A DNA stretch of 64,000 nt. Source: Eudorina sp. 2006-703-Eu-15. Lineage: Eukaryota; Chlorophyta; Chlorophyceae; Chlamydomonadales; Volvocaceae. Shown here piece by piece: positions 38,749-50,141 of the stretch (position 1 is the first letter of the stretch; the number at the start of each line of letters is the position of its first letter). Under the pieces are notes generated by a model. It saw only the letters and a list, made by a program, of their open reading frames with translations. It ran no database searches and had not been told where the DNA came from. Location of the stretch: assembly GCA_003117195.1 (NCBI GenBank), contig BDSI01000030.1, forward strand, positions 425,211 through 489,210, in the 5' to 3' direction. Position numbers and translations under genes: made by a program.

Positions 38749-39462
38749 GTGACTCCGCCAGGCCGACTGGCCGAGGTAAACAAACGTGGGGCTCGATTAT
38801 TATTCATCAGCGCCTGTCAGGTAGAAAGCATGGAAGCCGGGCAGACGGAGGTGGTACATACACCCTCCAGGTGCTGCAGCGCCTGCGTGCTCCGATTCCT
38901 GCATCGCCTTGGTGTTACGTACAGCGGGTGTGTAGGTAGGTGTGGGGACGCGCCGACAGGCGGTTCGTTCAGCATGGTTGCAGGCGTCGCCCGTGACCGT
39001 GCTGGCCACCTGCATCCTGGGTCGGACCGGCGTATCGGCGAAGACGGCAAGACGGCCCTGCTGCTCCGTCTGCGTGCGTGGGTGATGGGGCTGAAGTCAT
39101 CGAAAGCCTCGGAGACGTGGCCGCCTTGCTTCGGGCAGGGGCTCCTGCACGCGCAGGCCGATTTGTGCAACCGTGATTTGAGAACATGGTTGTGCGCGGC
39201 AGTGCGTGCCTACCGAAATATACCTCTGGCCAGGAACTTAATAAAACCCTGCCTGCTCATCATGCGTACCTGGTTTTCGTCGCCACCCTCGAAGGGCGCA
39301 AGCGATGGCCCCGTCGGAGCCTCTGATACCTTCTGCACAGGGGCGGGTGTAGACAGCAGTCAAGGCTACGCGACTCGGACAGGAACAGTCCAAGACGAGC
39401 CAGCTTGCTTTTATTGTCAAGTGAGCCTTGGAAACCCCTATCCGGCTCACGTCCTTGACTGA
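38749..39462 (+). other. Open frame in right arm of the inverted duplication
   Basis: 237 codons, mirror copy of the minus-strand frames of the left arm (38467-38721 and 37991-38422). Its start, PPGRLAEVNKRGARLLFIS, corresponds to PPGRARVDIRGARLLFIS in the left arm. In the left arm the same reading is broken into two frames, so the right arm is the more intact version. Product unknown. Confidence 0.4.
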
Positions 39463-39527
39463 AAGACGCAGCATCTCGCCAGTGTTTAGCGAGCACACTA
39501 ACCCTAATCCCCTAAACCCCGGAAATC

Positions 39528-40945
39528 TGTTGCACTTATACGTTCGCTATGAGGGTCGCCCGGTCCAGGAACTAACGCGGACGGTGGGTAGCCCTCAGCG
39601 AACGGTGGATGCGGAAGGGCTGGCCGCCCGACGGGCAGTGGCGGCGGAGTTTTGGAACCGGCTCTACGAATTCGCAGAGCTGGGAACGAATACCGAGGAA
39701 GGGTTGGTCAGCGGTGGATGGGGTCTACCGGCTACGCACCCCATCTTGAAGGTGCAAGATGATCGTCTTGTGTGCCGTGGCCCTGTGCCGTCAGGCCAGC
39801 AGGGTAATAATTATTAGCCGATGGAAGCCCAGTGGGCGCTGAGTAGTAGTTCGTTGGCCCCAGGTGGACGGGGCGACTGTGCGCTCTGTGGACCGTTGGC
39901 GCCCTTGATAGGGTAGGGAGGCTTTTTCGGACCGGTGGAACCGTACGGACAGGCCCCTGATGGTGGCTCGCGAGTTCTCGTTGCCCTCCAAGACTACGGG
40001 CCACCGCTGGAGACGTGAGCCTGCCTTGGTTGGGGTGGTGGTTCGCTAATAGGGGCGCCCTGGTGGCTAACTCCCCCTGAGCGGCGGGCTTTATCCCTGG
40101 CTGTAGTTGGTTCTTAGGAACGGGGTGGTTCCCTGGTAGCGGGGGCCTGTGTGGGCACGGGGAGTGTTTCGGTGCACTTGTGGAGCCTGTGCGGTGCTGT
40201 CCGGTGCGCCATGGTGGCACAGTTTTGTTTATGCAGTGTTTGGTGAGGAAGCTTTGGCTGTCACCGATGACCCGCGGGGTCCGCTGTAACATCCTTAATA
40301 ATAGTGGGCAAGGCATGTCTGCAAACCTCGCCTTCTGTACTCCGTCGGCGATAGCGTATTGGGGAGGTTTCGGGGCTGCCTACCTTGCCTGAGTGCTGAA
40401 TCTATGCACGCCGACCCACCTTTTCACTCTCTCACACTCTGGCGCAGTAATAGAGTTTTGGTTGTTTTGGTGCAAAGCAAGCGGCATGTACCGATTGTAG
40501 GGGGACCCCGCCCTTCGAGGAAGCCGACCTCCTACTTGTCGAATACGTCACCGCAATGGTAGGGGATAGACGGCCAGTGACTGTCCAAACGGTGTGGAAG
40601 GACTGCGGAAAGGAGACATCACACATCGGACACCGCACTGCACAGTCTTAGTGCACGTCGTACAACCGCTAACTGTTGTAACAGTTGCGGGAAGCTGAAT
40701 CAATGGACGTTGTTTTGCACTTAGATGTTGCGAGCAACCTTGTATCTTGTCATGAGCAGTGAGCTTCGGCAACCCTCACAGAGAAAAAATCTCAGCAAAG
40801 TTATGAATTAATATGCTATCCATAAATGTAAGGATTGTGATACATTCAACGAGGTTTGCGTCCAGCTTTCCCCATGCCATAGAATTTTATGCGCGTCCCG
40901 TCATATTCCAATTTCGGTCCTTATGGAGCGTCGCGGCTGCCATAA
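39528..40945. other. Repeat-bearing stretch upstream of STK19
   Basis: Contains an open frame to 39817 (RRAVAAEFWNRLYEFAELG) with no known family and a long copy of dispersed repeat E at 40165-40305. The last 300 bp are AT-richer and should hold the STK19 promoter. Confidence 0.5.
40165..40305 (+). repeat. Dispersed repeat E, long copy
   Basis: About 140 bp collinear with 18737-18880, sharing GCGCCATGGTGGC, TGGTGAGGAAGC, TGTCACCGATGACCCGCGG and GTCCGCTGTAACATCC. Confidence 0.85.
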
Positions 40946-43900
40946 ATGTCGAACCTAGCAGAACTTGAAAGAACAAAGCGGCGGCGTCTCCAGGAGGACT
41001 ATGCTGACCTCCGGCCCAGCGGCCGGAACGATGACGACCGGCAGGTGCGACAGCGGCCCGGCAGCAGCTCAGCCTCAACTTGAAATCCAGCCAAACTTGC
41101 AACTGCCACGACTGTCCCCACAATCACACCCTTTCTAAAGTGCTCGACTGTGTTTTAGCCCTGCCCTGCACACCGTGGGTGTTCCCAACTCGCAATCCGT
41201 CACTGACCCGAACGGTCCCCGCAACCCCAAACCTCTTCCAAGACCCACAGGCCAAGCTGCGGCATCTGCTTCTCGGCGCCGCTGCAGATGCAGGCCTCTC
41301 GCCGGGCTTGCAGCCGGTCCCTGCCCGGGCCGCCGCCGCAATCCGCAGCCGGGGCAACGCCGCCTCGCCGCCGCCACCGATCCCGGGACTCGCCGCAGCA
41401 GCGGCCGCCGCTATTACAGGCGTGGAGAGCACACTGGGCCCAAATCGAGGCGGTGCCGGCGCCAGCGCCAGCGCCGGCCGCGGGGGTAGGCGCCCAGATC
41501 TGAACGGCCCGGCGGGCACCTGCGCGGCCAAGCCGCCGCCGCCCGGCCCCATGGACGGCGGCTTCCTACGCGAGGGGGACCCCATACAGCGCCTCAACGG
41601 GATGCAGTTCCCATCTGGAGTCCCGCCACCAGCGGCGACGGCGACGGCGGCGGCGGCGGCGGCGGCGGCGGCCCCGCCGCTGAGAGGTGGCGGGGCGGCC
41701 GCCGGCAGGTCTCGGGCCGTCGCCAGTGGCGGCGGCGCGCGGGCTGTACCGTCGCAGCCGGTAGGGTACGGCGTGTACGACGGTGGGTACGACAATGGCG
41801 ACGATGATGACGTGGATGCGGACGTTGAGGTTCCGAGCGATGTGGAGCTGGCCCTCATCGCCATCAAGTGGGTGGTGGGTTCAGCGTCGGGAGGGGGGCA
41901 GGGACCAGGGAGGGAGGTGTAGGACATTGGTACGACATATTTATACTAGGGAGGGAGGGATGGGTGGGCATGTGGGCTGGGTGTCAGGGCCCTGCACGCC
42001 TTTCGGTCCCTCGTTGGAGGTCCCCGTCTGCACCGCTGCTGCCCCTGCTGCCGATGGTGATGGCGATGGCCCCCGTCGCGGTCGCCGCTGTGGGTGCGCC
42101 GCGTCCGCCTGGTCGCTCACCCTCCGCCTCCGTGTGGCTGTCTGTGTTGACGGCTGCACGGGGCACCGGTGAGTGACCAGGACGGCGCGACTGCGTACGC
42201 GGTTGCGCTGTGTTAACAGGTACACCGCAGCGGTGGTAAGGTAAGTGGAGGACTATGGGCGCCAGACCCAGTGCCCCACCGCCAGCAGGCAGTGCGCCTG
42301 GACCGCCCCCACCAGCGCGGTGAGTCCAGCAGCAGCCGGCTCGGCTCCTCAGGCGCCAAAGGGGGGCGGCCAGCGCCGCTGCCGGTGCCGCCGCCAGCGG
42401 CCGGCGGCGGACCCGCCAGGCCTGCCGCCGCAGCCGCAGCCGCAGCCGCCGTTGGCGGTGCCGCGGGTTGCGGCGACCCGCCGCCGCCAGGTGCTGCCAC
42501 CGCAGCAACGGCATCGTATATCATCACGTGTTGCAGTGTACCCTATGTAGCCGAAGTACCCGAAGTACCCGAAGTACCCTATGTACCCTATGTACCCTAT
42601 GTACCCGAAGTACCCGAAGTACCCTGTCATCGCCCTTGCATGTCGGTCCGGACATGTCCAGGTCTGACCTGCGGGCCCACCCGCCCAGCGCCGACCTGCC
42701 CCCCCTGGTGCTGCGGTGCCAGCTGGCCTGCCTGCTCACCGACCGGTCGACGGTTGAGCGACAGTTGGACGAGCAACGGCGGGCCAACCGTGTGCGCGTC
42801 TTCAAGCTGCCGACAGGTGCGCGGCGCGGTGGTTGTTCGTTTTGCCGACAGCTGGTTGGGCGACCTTGGTCAGCAAACTGACCGACTTGCGGACAGCAAG
42901 CAAGCACGATGCGCGGTGATGGTGGGTGCAACGCCGGAACCTGCTCTCTCGCGCGCGCGCGTTCACCCCCTCGTGGCGACCTATCGCTAACCCTGTCGTA
43001 AACCCCGGCCCCCCGGCCGCTCGGGCCGACCGATCGTTGTCCAGGCGCGGACGAGTTCGGAGTGCTGGCGACTTCGGACTATCGGGCCATTGTACACCAC
43101 GCGGCGGACAGTGCCGCCGCCGCCGCCGCCGCCGCTGCTGCCGCTGCCGCGGCGGCGGGCGGCGACGCCGGCAGCAGCGGCGGTGGGCCCTCCGCCTCCG
43201 GCTCCCATGGGGCTTATGGTACGGCAGCCGTGGCGGCATCAGGGCACAGCCGGTGGCATGCCGCCGCGGAGGCGTTCCTGAGCCGGGTGGTTGACCGTTG
43301 TACGGAGTTCCAACTGTCACGAGACCACCTGTTGCACCTGCTGCAAACTCCACCACCTCCGCCATCTGCACCAATGGCACAGCAACAACACCAGCAACAG
43401 CAGCAGCAACAGTATGGGCATCAGCAGAAGCAGCAGCAGCAGCAGCAGCCGCGGCAGGGAGCACTGCAGCAGCGCCAGCTACAGCCTGGTGGGACGCGGG
43501 CGGCCGCTACTGCCACCTCAGCTTCGCCTCCGGGGGCCCCCCTGGAGGAGCAGGTGGGGATAGGGCTGCCCGGGGACGCGGGAGGGAGGGGTGCGCTGCC
43601 GGCGGGGACGCGGGAAGGAGGGGTGCGCTGCCGGCGGGGACGGGGGCATCACACGCGCGCGGGAGCCTCCTGCGATGGCCCCAAAACACACACATACACA
43701 CACTGCCAGACAGACAGACTCGTCACTTTCCCTTTACACACACACACACACACTTCTCGCGGCTCATTTATTTTTTACACAGTTCTCATTAAACACACAC
43801 AGATACAAAGGGGCATCCAGCTCAGCGCGCGGGGTGAAATCTCCCCACGGGGACTCGCGGCGTGTCGCCTGCCTCATGCCCGACGCCACACGCGCCTGCC

Positions 43901-45836
43901 TCATGCCCGACGCCACACGTTTGCGCTCAACAGCCGCTTTCCCACAACGTAGCGATTGCACCCGGGGGTGCATGGACTCATACTGGTGGTCGTATGTTTG
44001 GATCGGGTACGTTACTCGGGGTGCGCCAGGTTAAGTTGGGGTGGGCCGGGATGGGTGGGTTGAGTCTGGTTGGGGTTTGCGGTGGGGTTGGGTGTCGCCT
44101 CTCCCTCACCCTCCATTAGCCTCCCCCCCGCCCCGCTGCCTCCAGGGTGCCGCCCCATGTCCCTTCCCGCCTTTCCCGCCCCGCCCCGCCCCGCCGAGCC
44201 CCGCCCCTCGTCACCCCTGTCCCCCCCCGCCCCTCGTCACCCCTGTCCCCCCCCCGCCCCTCGTCACCCCTGTCCCCCCCCCCCGCCCCTAGTCACCCCT
44301 GCCCCCCCCCCCCGCCCCTAGTCACCCCTGCCCCCCCCCGCCCCTCGTCACCCCTGTCCCCCCCCCGCCCCTCGTCACCCCTGCCCCGCCCCTCGTCACC
44401 CCTGCCCCGCCCCCCCGCCCCTCGTCACCCCTGTCCCCCCCGTCCCGTGAGCGCCTCCTCAGGTGAGTCAGCTGCTGCACCTGGGCTGCCTGGCTCGCCA
44501 CACCGACGGCGACGCGGACGCCTTCGTGCTGTCGGTGCCCGGGGCGGGCAAGCTGGTCAAGGTGCGGAGGACGAGGGGAGGGCGAGCAGGGCGGGGAGCT
44601 GGGGAGGGCCGCGCGCCGGGAGGAGAGGACGAGCAGGGGGCGGGAGGGCGGGGAACGATGGGCGAAGGACGAATGGGGGTCGTATCAGCCGAGGAAGAAA
44701 GGATAGTTAGCGGTGGTTTTGGATAGTGATGGAGCTCAGCGGGGGGCCGGGCGGGGGGCCGGGCGGGGGGCCGGGCGGGTGGGCCCGAAATGGTGGGTGT
44801 TGGCACAAAGAGGGGGCTGTGTGTGGTGGGCCGTGGCCCGGAATCGAGCGTCGCGCTTCTCACAGATCGGATTTGACTCTTTGTTGCGTCTCCCTCCCGC
44901 CCGCCCGCCCTGTGTCTTCCAATTTCCTATATCCCACCCGCCCTCTCTCCCTGCCTCCCTGCCTCTAAACCCTCCCTGCCTGCCTGCCTGCCCGCCCCGC
45001 ATGCCCCAGGCGGTACTGGGCGGCCGACGGGAGCTGCTGACGTGGCTGTCCAAGCGCCAGAACCAGGAGGCACTGGAGGAGCAGGTCAGGGAGCGCGCGG
45101 GTGGGGTCTGGTCGCGTGTGGGTTGGAGGCTGTCGGTTCTTACGCAGGCATCGCCTTTTGTAGGCAGGCAAAGACTGTGCATGTGTGTTTAGAATTGCAA
45201 CCCGCCCGCCCGCCTGCATGTGTGTGTGCGTTTAGATAAGAGACCCGCCCGAGGCCCGACCCAAACCAAGCTCCAATATGTGTGTGTGTGGGTGTGTGTG
45301 GGTGTGGGTGTGGGTGTGTGTGAAAAGCACTGGTCGGAGTGTTGCTCCTCTGTAAAATATGTTAGTCAACCCACCGCGTGCCAAGCTGTCGCCCCGTGGC
45401 AGCATGTGGCCCCAGACCTCCGTTGAGATATCCATACAACCCTTCCCCCTCCGGCACCGCTCTCCCGAACCCCCACATAACCCACATCGCGAGGGAGCGG
45501 CCATCGGACCCTCTGACCTGACCTGCCCCGCTCTGCACTTGTGCACTTCCTGTACCCATCGTTCTCATTGCCCGACGTGTAACATCCCCTTGGACCCCGC
45601 TGCTGCCACCCCACCTGCTGCGGCGGCGCGCGCCTCAGATCTGCAAGCTCAAGCTGCGCAGCAGCTGCCTGCCGCCGCTGTACCACGTGCGGGACCTTGT
45701 GGGGCGGGGCGCCGCCAAGCGGCTGGACAGCACGTGCGGACCCGTGATCAAACTGCCCCGCGGGGCGAAGAAGCAGCAGGCAAGCGCAGCAGCGGGCGCA
45801 GCGGCGGGGCCCCAGCGGCGGGGCGCGGTGCTGTAG
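40946..45836 (+). CDS. STK19: STK19 homologue (winged-helix DNA-repair/transcription protein)
   Basis: Seven exons in phase: 40946-41044, 41251-41867, 42662-42816, 43045-43553, 44463-44561, 45010-45084, 45639-45836; 583 aa. Conserved blocks are DLPPLVLRCQLACLLTDRST and VERQLDEQRRANRVRVFKL (first winged helix), VVDRCTEFQLSRDHLLHLL, VSQLLHLGCLARH, AFVLSVPGAGKLVK, LGGRRELLTWLSKRQNQEAL and SSCLPPLYHVRDLVGRG with RLDSTCGPVIKLP at the end. These match metazoan STK19, now regarded as a DNA-binding tandem winged-helix protein that acts in transcription-coupled repair rather than a kinase (established knowledge). The start MSNLAELERTKRRRL supplies a basic, nuclear-signal-like N terminus. The algal protein is longer than human STK19 because of an Ala/Gly/Pro-rich N-terminal region and poly-Ala and poly-Gln inserts in exon 4. 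The long intron 41868-42661 is low-complexity and might hide an alternative exon. Confidence 0.9.
41921..41948 (+). repeat. Dispersed repeat A (5' half)
   Basis: AGGACATTGGTACGACATAT then TTATAC, in STK19 intron 2. Similar half-copies lie at 44919-44938 (inverted) and 50982-50998. Confidence 0.5.
42544..42625 (+). repeat. 9-bp minisatellite TACCCGAAG / TACCCTATG
   Basis: About nine units alternating between TACCCGAAG and TACCCTATG, arranged almost symmetrically, in STK19 intron 2. Confidence 0.92.
43731..43805 (+). repeat. CA microsatellite with repeat-D flank
   Basis: A CA run followed by TTCTCGCGGCTCATTTATTT and TTTACACAG. The same CTCGCGGCTCAGTTCTC-type flank next to CA runs occurs at 51715-51756 and 59766-59845. 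Confidence 0.75.
44203..44446 (+). repeat. About 25-bp minisatellite CGCCCCTCGTCACCCCTGTC
   Basis: Around ten copies of CCCGCCCCTCGTCACCCCTG with variable C-runs, ending just before the acceptor of STK19 exon 5 (44463). In RNA this gives a long C-rich tract ahead of the splice site. Confidence 0.95.
45180..45245 (+). repeat. Dispersed repeat C
   Basis: TGTGTTTAGAATTGCAACCC then GCCCGCCCG, followed by a second, partial copy TGCGTTTAGATAAGAGACCC. Matches 10303-10336. Confidence 0.75.
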
Positions 45837-46363
45837 GAAGGACTCCGACCAGGCAGGCAGGCGAACATACAGCTGCCCGACGACAGAGCAGGCGGCAGCA
45901 GCAGCGGCAGCGGCGGCGGCAGCAGCGGCGGCGGTAGCAGCAGCGGCGGCGGCGGCGGCGGCGCGTGCAATATAGCGGCGTCGCGGGTATTGAGATCAGC
46001 GCTCTCAGGGAGGAGGAATTTCGCGGGAGCTTTTGAATTTGAATTTTGAAAAACAAATTAAAATTTGAATCCATTAGTACATGCGCGTTCTTGCCTCTTC
46101 ACGCGGGCGTGTGTGGTCGACGCGGCGCGCAAGGCTCAGCCGGGGGGAGGGTGATCGGAAGCGGACTGTGTGTGGGCGGAGTGATCTGGGACTTGAGGAG
46201 GGGGCAAAAGCGCGGACGGCGTCGCTGGGCGCACAGCGATGCCAGTACCTGGTCAGGAACTTGGGCCCGGTTGCGGCGCGACCTGCAGCTCTTATTAGTA
46301 TGTCCGGTGGTTCGGGGTGACTTCTGGCTGATCTGGCAGAACACCGGGTGAGGCGCCACCGAG

Positions 46364-46436
46364 CTGTCTGGGCCCGTTGGGACGCCCGGTCGGTCGGTCG
46401 GTCGGGACCAAGGGTCCACCCTGTAACGGCTACACG
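46364..46436 (+). repeat. Dispersed repeat F
   Basis: GAGCTGTCTGGGCCCGTTGG, CGCCCGGTCGG and GGGTCCACCCTGTAACGGCT. The same order occurs at 54427-54487. Confidence 0.85.
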
Positions 46437-46520
46437 TGGGGGTCTCCACAATTTTTCATTCGTACGGGAATCGCGACAACCGCGCAACTCCCCGGCGGGG
46501 GGGAAGGAAGAAGGGGGAAA

Positions 46521-46585
46521 GGGACTCTTGTCAGGGACTCTTGTCAGGGACTCTTGTCAGGGACTCTTGTCAGGGACTCTTGTCT
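46521..46585 (+). repeat. 13-bp minisatellite GGACTCTTGTCAG
   Basis: Five consecutive near-perfect copies. Confidence 0.97.
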
Positions 46586-49097
46586 GTTGCTGCGGTCACC
46601 CGTGGGGTGGCGGCTTCGGCTGTCCCACCGATGACCCACCGCCCACAGGAAGGCCACCGGTACCTACTGGGGCACCCATTTCGGCAGAGTGGTGGTGCGG
46701 CTGCCCACCTTCTCAAGCACCCCATGGGTCAGGCGACAGCGCCGTCGCCCAGATTTGAAGCTCGTGTGATACTTGGGCAAGGCAGAGCAGGAGTGCGTGT
46801 CATGCGGGCGAGGGGCCGAGTGGCGCCCTTAGGTGTATGTACATAATGATATACCCGTCGCCCGCCCATAGTTGAAGCTCGCGTGTGTGTGTTCAGGACA
46901 CAAGCACACAGCGCGCGCGCGAAGAACCGAGGAGGATTACAATGTGTTCAAAGACAAGGTCGACGAGGCAGCAAACACGAACGGACAGACGGACGGACGG
47001 ATGCCGGGATGAGATCGTCGCCCCGCCCCGGGGCAGCACGGCCCGGGCCAGCACGGAGGTTAGGAGGTTTTCCCTGTGGGCCATCCGCGGCGACATCGTC
47101 CCCATGCCATCCATCAAGTCTGGGCCGTCGTACTCAGCCCCCCCCCCTGCCGTAGCCCGCCCACCAAGTGCGTTATTGCTGTTCAGCACTTGATTTGCCC
47201 AGATGAGAATCGTCAAATTCAAACGCAAAACGCAAATGCAAACATGACATATGCTGCTACTTTACTACTCTGCGTTCACCGCACATGGCTGACAGCTACT
47301 ACTGCCGTGAGGACGTCTCCCGGAGCGACCCATGTCCCGAACGGGTTCAAAACGCAAAGAACGGCCAGAACCAAATCAAGACAAGCAAGGATGGTACACA
47401 GCATCGCGAACATATCGTACAAGCCAGCGCGCCGCGACATGCGCGCCCTGGATGGACATCATCTCATCGGATTCCGGGACATATGCCAAAGACGACAGGA
47501 TTCCGACCAAGATCGTACATCGTACATCGCGCAAAGACATGGGCGATGCGCGCAAACAACCACAAACACGTTTCGTCTCACAGTCAAACAACTACACTTG
47601 AGCCAAAACACAGCGGAGATCGCGGCGCCGGCGGTTTGTCGCACGACCTGCGACACTGGAAGGCTCGCGACGCAGTACGGCACTCATGTGTCAGGTCATC
47701 GCCACAATGGCATCAGGCTCATCCAGAACAACCAGACTCGAGCGTGATGGTGTGCCGTACATTGTCATAGAGTGAGACAACACCAAATTGCAAACTCGCC
47801 CCCCCCGCGATCAAACCGACCCACGGGTCCTCCCACGCCACGCCACGCCACGAATGTCCAAGCAGGCAAACTTCCTGAACCCTGATCGATGCTCCTATAG
47901 CCGAACGATCAAGAAGTACAACAGCGCAACAGTACTGCAATGTACTGACCAACGGGGACTGCCGACCCTTACACCTTGTGCGCCAGAGCCACCACATGTG
48001 TGTGTGTGTGTGTTTGCGTGTGTGTGTGTGTGTTGCCTCCCGCAAGCCCGGAGCACGACCGGAGAACCGTACAGCCTGTACGGCATGGTCACGGCAGTAG
48101 GTCCGCGGTACGGCAGACCTCCCCACCTCCCCACCGTAGGGGACAGCCAGACACCGACGACTCAACAGCACGTTACTGCGGGTCTTGCGGGAACGTCCCA
48201 GACAGTCCCACGGTGGAAACTGGGTTGCGCAGAGTTGGACAAGGATCTCCTAGTCCAGGGGCCGCGCAACGACGTGCAGTACATTGCGCACGTGTCGTAC
48301 GCAGTACGACACTCTTTTTCATATTTGCACGCGCCCCCGGAAGGCCCCACCAAAACTCTGCATTACGCCGCGAGATGGCGCTTCCGCAGGCTGGGGCCGC
48401 GAACGATCAACCGACCATGCAACTGTACAACGACCAACGGTCACTGACAACACAGCAACCGCCAACCGGAGCACAGCGCCCGACAAACGAACGGGCACCC
48501 GCGCGGCGCATCAGACTCCGCATCACACGTCACTCGCTAGCAACCCACATAATGGCTAAAGTTGTGATTCAGTGGCCCTCCATCCATTCGCCGTTCCGGT
48601 GAGCTGCTCAAGGGCAAATCAGATTGTCAAGCGCCCTCGCCTAGATGCCGTACGACAGTACGACCCGCGGCAACGACGACACACCTTGCATGTGTGGTAC
48701 GGTACGCCCACCACTTCTCCGTGCACGTGCATCTGCATGTGCATGTGCACAGGAGATGTTCGTACAAAACACTCCCCGACACACGTACCCCTGTGATCAA
48801 CAGAAGAAAAGTCAAAAGATACCCTAGAACCCCACAACAGCTCCCGCCGAGTTCCCCATCGATCCGAGCTCCGTTGCATATGCATGGTGACGGGAAAGAG
48901 ACCTCTCGACACCGGCACACAGGTAGATCGACAGGGCGATCCGGGGGATGTGGCGCGTCGACAGCAAGACATCGGAATGGAGATCGGCCGTCCCATGTGG
49001 AGAACTCCTCTTAGGACCCCTCCAGGGAAGGAGGCCTAGGGATGGCTGCACGGTGGTGATGGCTGACGCGATCCGACGACCCGCACCAACCACCGTA

Positions 49098-49132
49098 ATC
49101 ACCACCACCACCACCACCACCACCACCACCTC
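49098..49132 (+). repeat. (CAC)n microsatellite
   Basis: About ten CAC units. Confidence 0.95.
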
Positions 49133-50141
49133 AGCCACCACCACTCCGACGCAACCCATTATTCAAACACAACAAGATCAGTGCAAGCGCATCAGTTTGA
49201 AGGTCCCTGAGTCCAACGCGGGCAAATCCAGGCAAAGGGGGGGAGCGGTACACAGCCGCCGTTCCGAGCCGCCCCGCGGCCGCTGCTCTCTTACTACTTG
49301 CGGCAAAAGTAAAATCCCCAACGCACAAGCGGCTCGACTTGTATGCCACACATCGCGCCTCTCTCGCGTCTCTTGAAAAACCAGAAAGGTCTCCCTCCGT
49401 CAGCTGCGAAACAGAATGTCCTCGTCAGCTGCCCTGTGACGTGCGTGCAGCGCTCCACGCAGGGCCGCCGCCCTCCCTGCCGCGCCGCCCACGCCGCCGC
49501 GCTCATAAAATACACGCCTCCCCGCAAGGCCGCATCTCCAACCCTGCGAGACGACCGCCCCCACCTCCAACCCTGCGAGATGACCGCCCCCACTTCCTTC
49601 CCTTGGCCAACCAATCGTGCCAACCACACTCGCACGACATTGTCACCATCTCGCCACTTCGGGCCCTGCGCCCGCATCATAATCTACATACACACATACA
49701 AATGGCTGCGAGCCGGACGCCTTCTCGAGGCCCATGGGTCGCTCGGGGCTCCGTAGCTGCCGTACCGCCGTATCCTCCTCCCGCCCGCCGCCTCCCTCCA
49801 CGTCCCTCCCCGGATACATATCGCACCTACCTACCCACCCATCAAGCATCGTTGTCAAGCTCGAGGTCATGGCCGTTTCCTCCTCCCACCGTGTGCCCAG
49901 CTGAGCGGTGAACGTCGACTGAAACGTCACCGCAGCGCCAACACCAGAAGCAGCATATCCTGCAGCAGCCATCGCTGCAGTTGTCGCTGTCGCTGTAGGA
50001 GCAGTAGTCGTAGCCCATCCAACAGCATCAGCATCAGCAAACTTGGATGCGAAGCCGCCGTCGCGTAGGCTGATGTGCATTGATTGGACGAGCAGACGCG
50101 GCGGAGGCGGCCGTCCGCGGGGCAACCCACCCAGTCCTCGA

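Larger units (their letters stand above)
37904..39527. repeat. 1.6-kb inverted duplication (foldback element or hairpin locus)
   Basis: The left arm (37904 to about 38695) is repeated in reverse complement by the right arm (about 38705-39527). Matching pairs include GCTCCGACGGGGCCATCGCT at 38082 with its complement near 39320, and the terminal blocks GGCGAGATGCTGCGTCTTTC (left, near 37935) and its complement near 39470. Outer ends are GGTTTCCGGGGGTTAGGG on the left and CCCCTAAACCCCGGAAAT on the right. The centre, near 38690, is itself a short palindrome, GGTGGGCGCGGT / ACCGCGCCCACC, with a spacer of about 20 bp. A 150-bp part of the arms is almost identical. Both arms keep a matching open frame. 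No clear target-site duplication is visible. Confidence 0.93.
45837..50141. other. Gene-free stretch between convergent genes
   Basis: Follows the STK19 stop and the FBPase stop, so it holds both 3' UTRs. Many open frames of 100-220 codons are present but none shows conserved motifs or consistent exon joins. It contains repeat F, a 13-bp minisatellite, GT and CAC runs, and a palindromic GTCGTACGCAGTACGAC motif at 48295. Confidence 0.5.

Noticed and set aside
39495..39525. Telomere-like CCCTAATCCCCTAAACCCC
   Set aside because: Only three imperfect units, internal to the sequence, and matched by the left end of the inverted duplication; it is the element's terminus rather than a telomere remnant.
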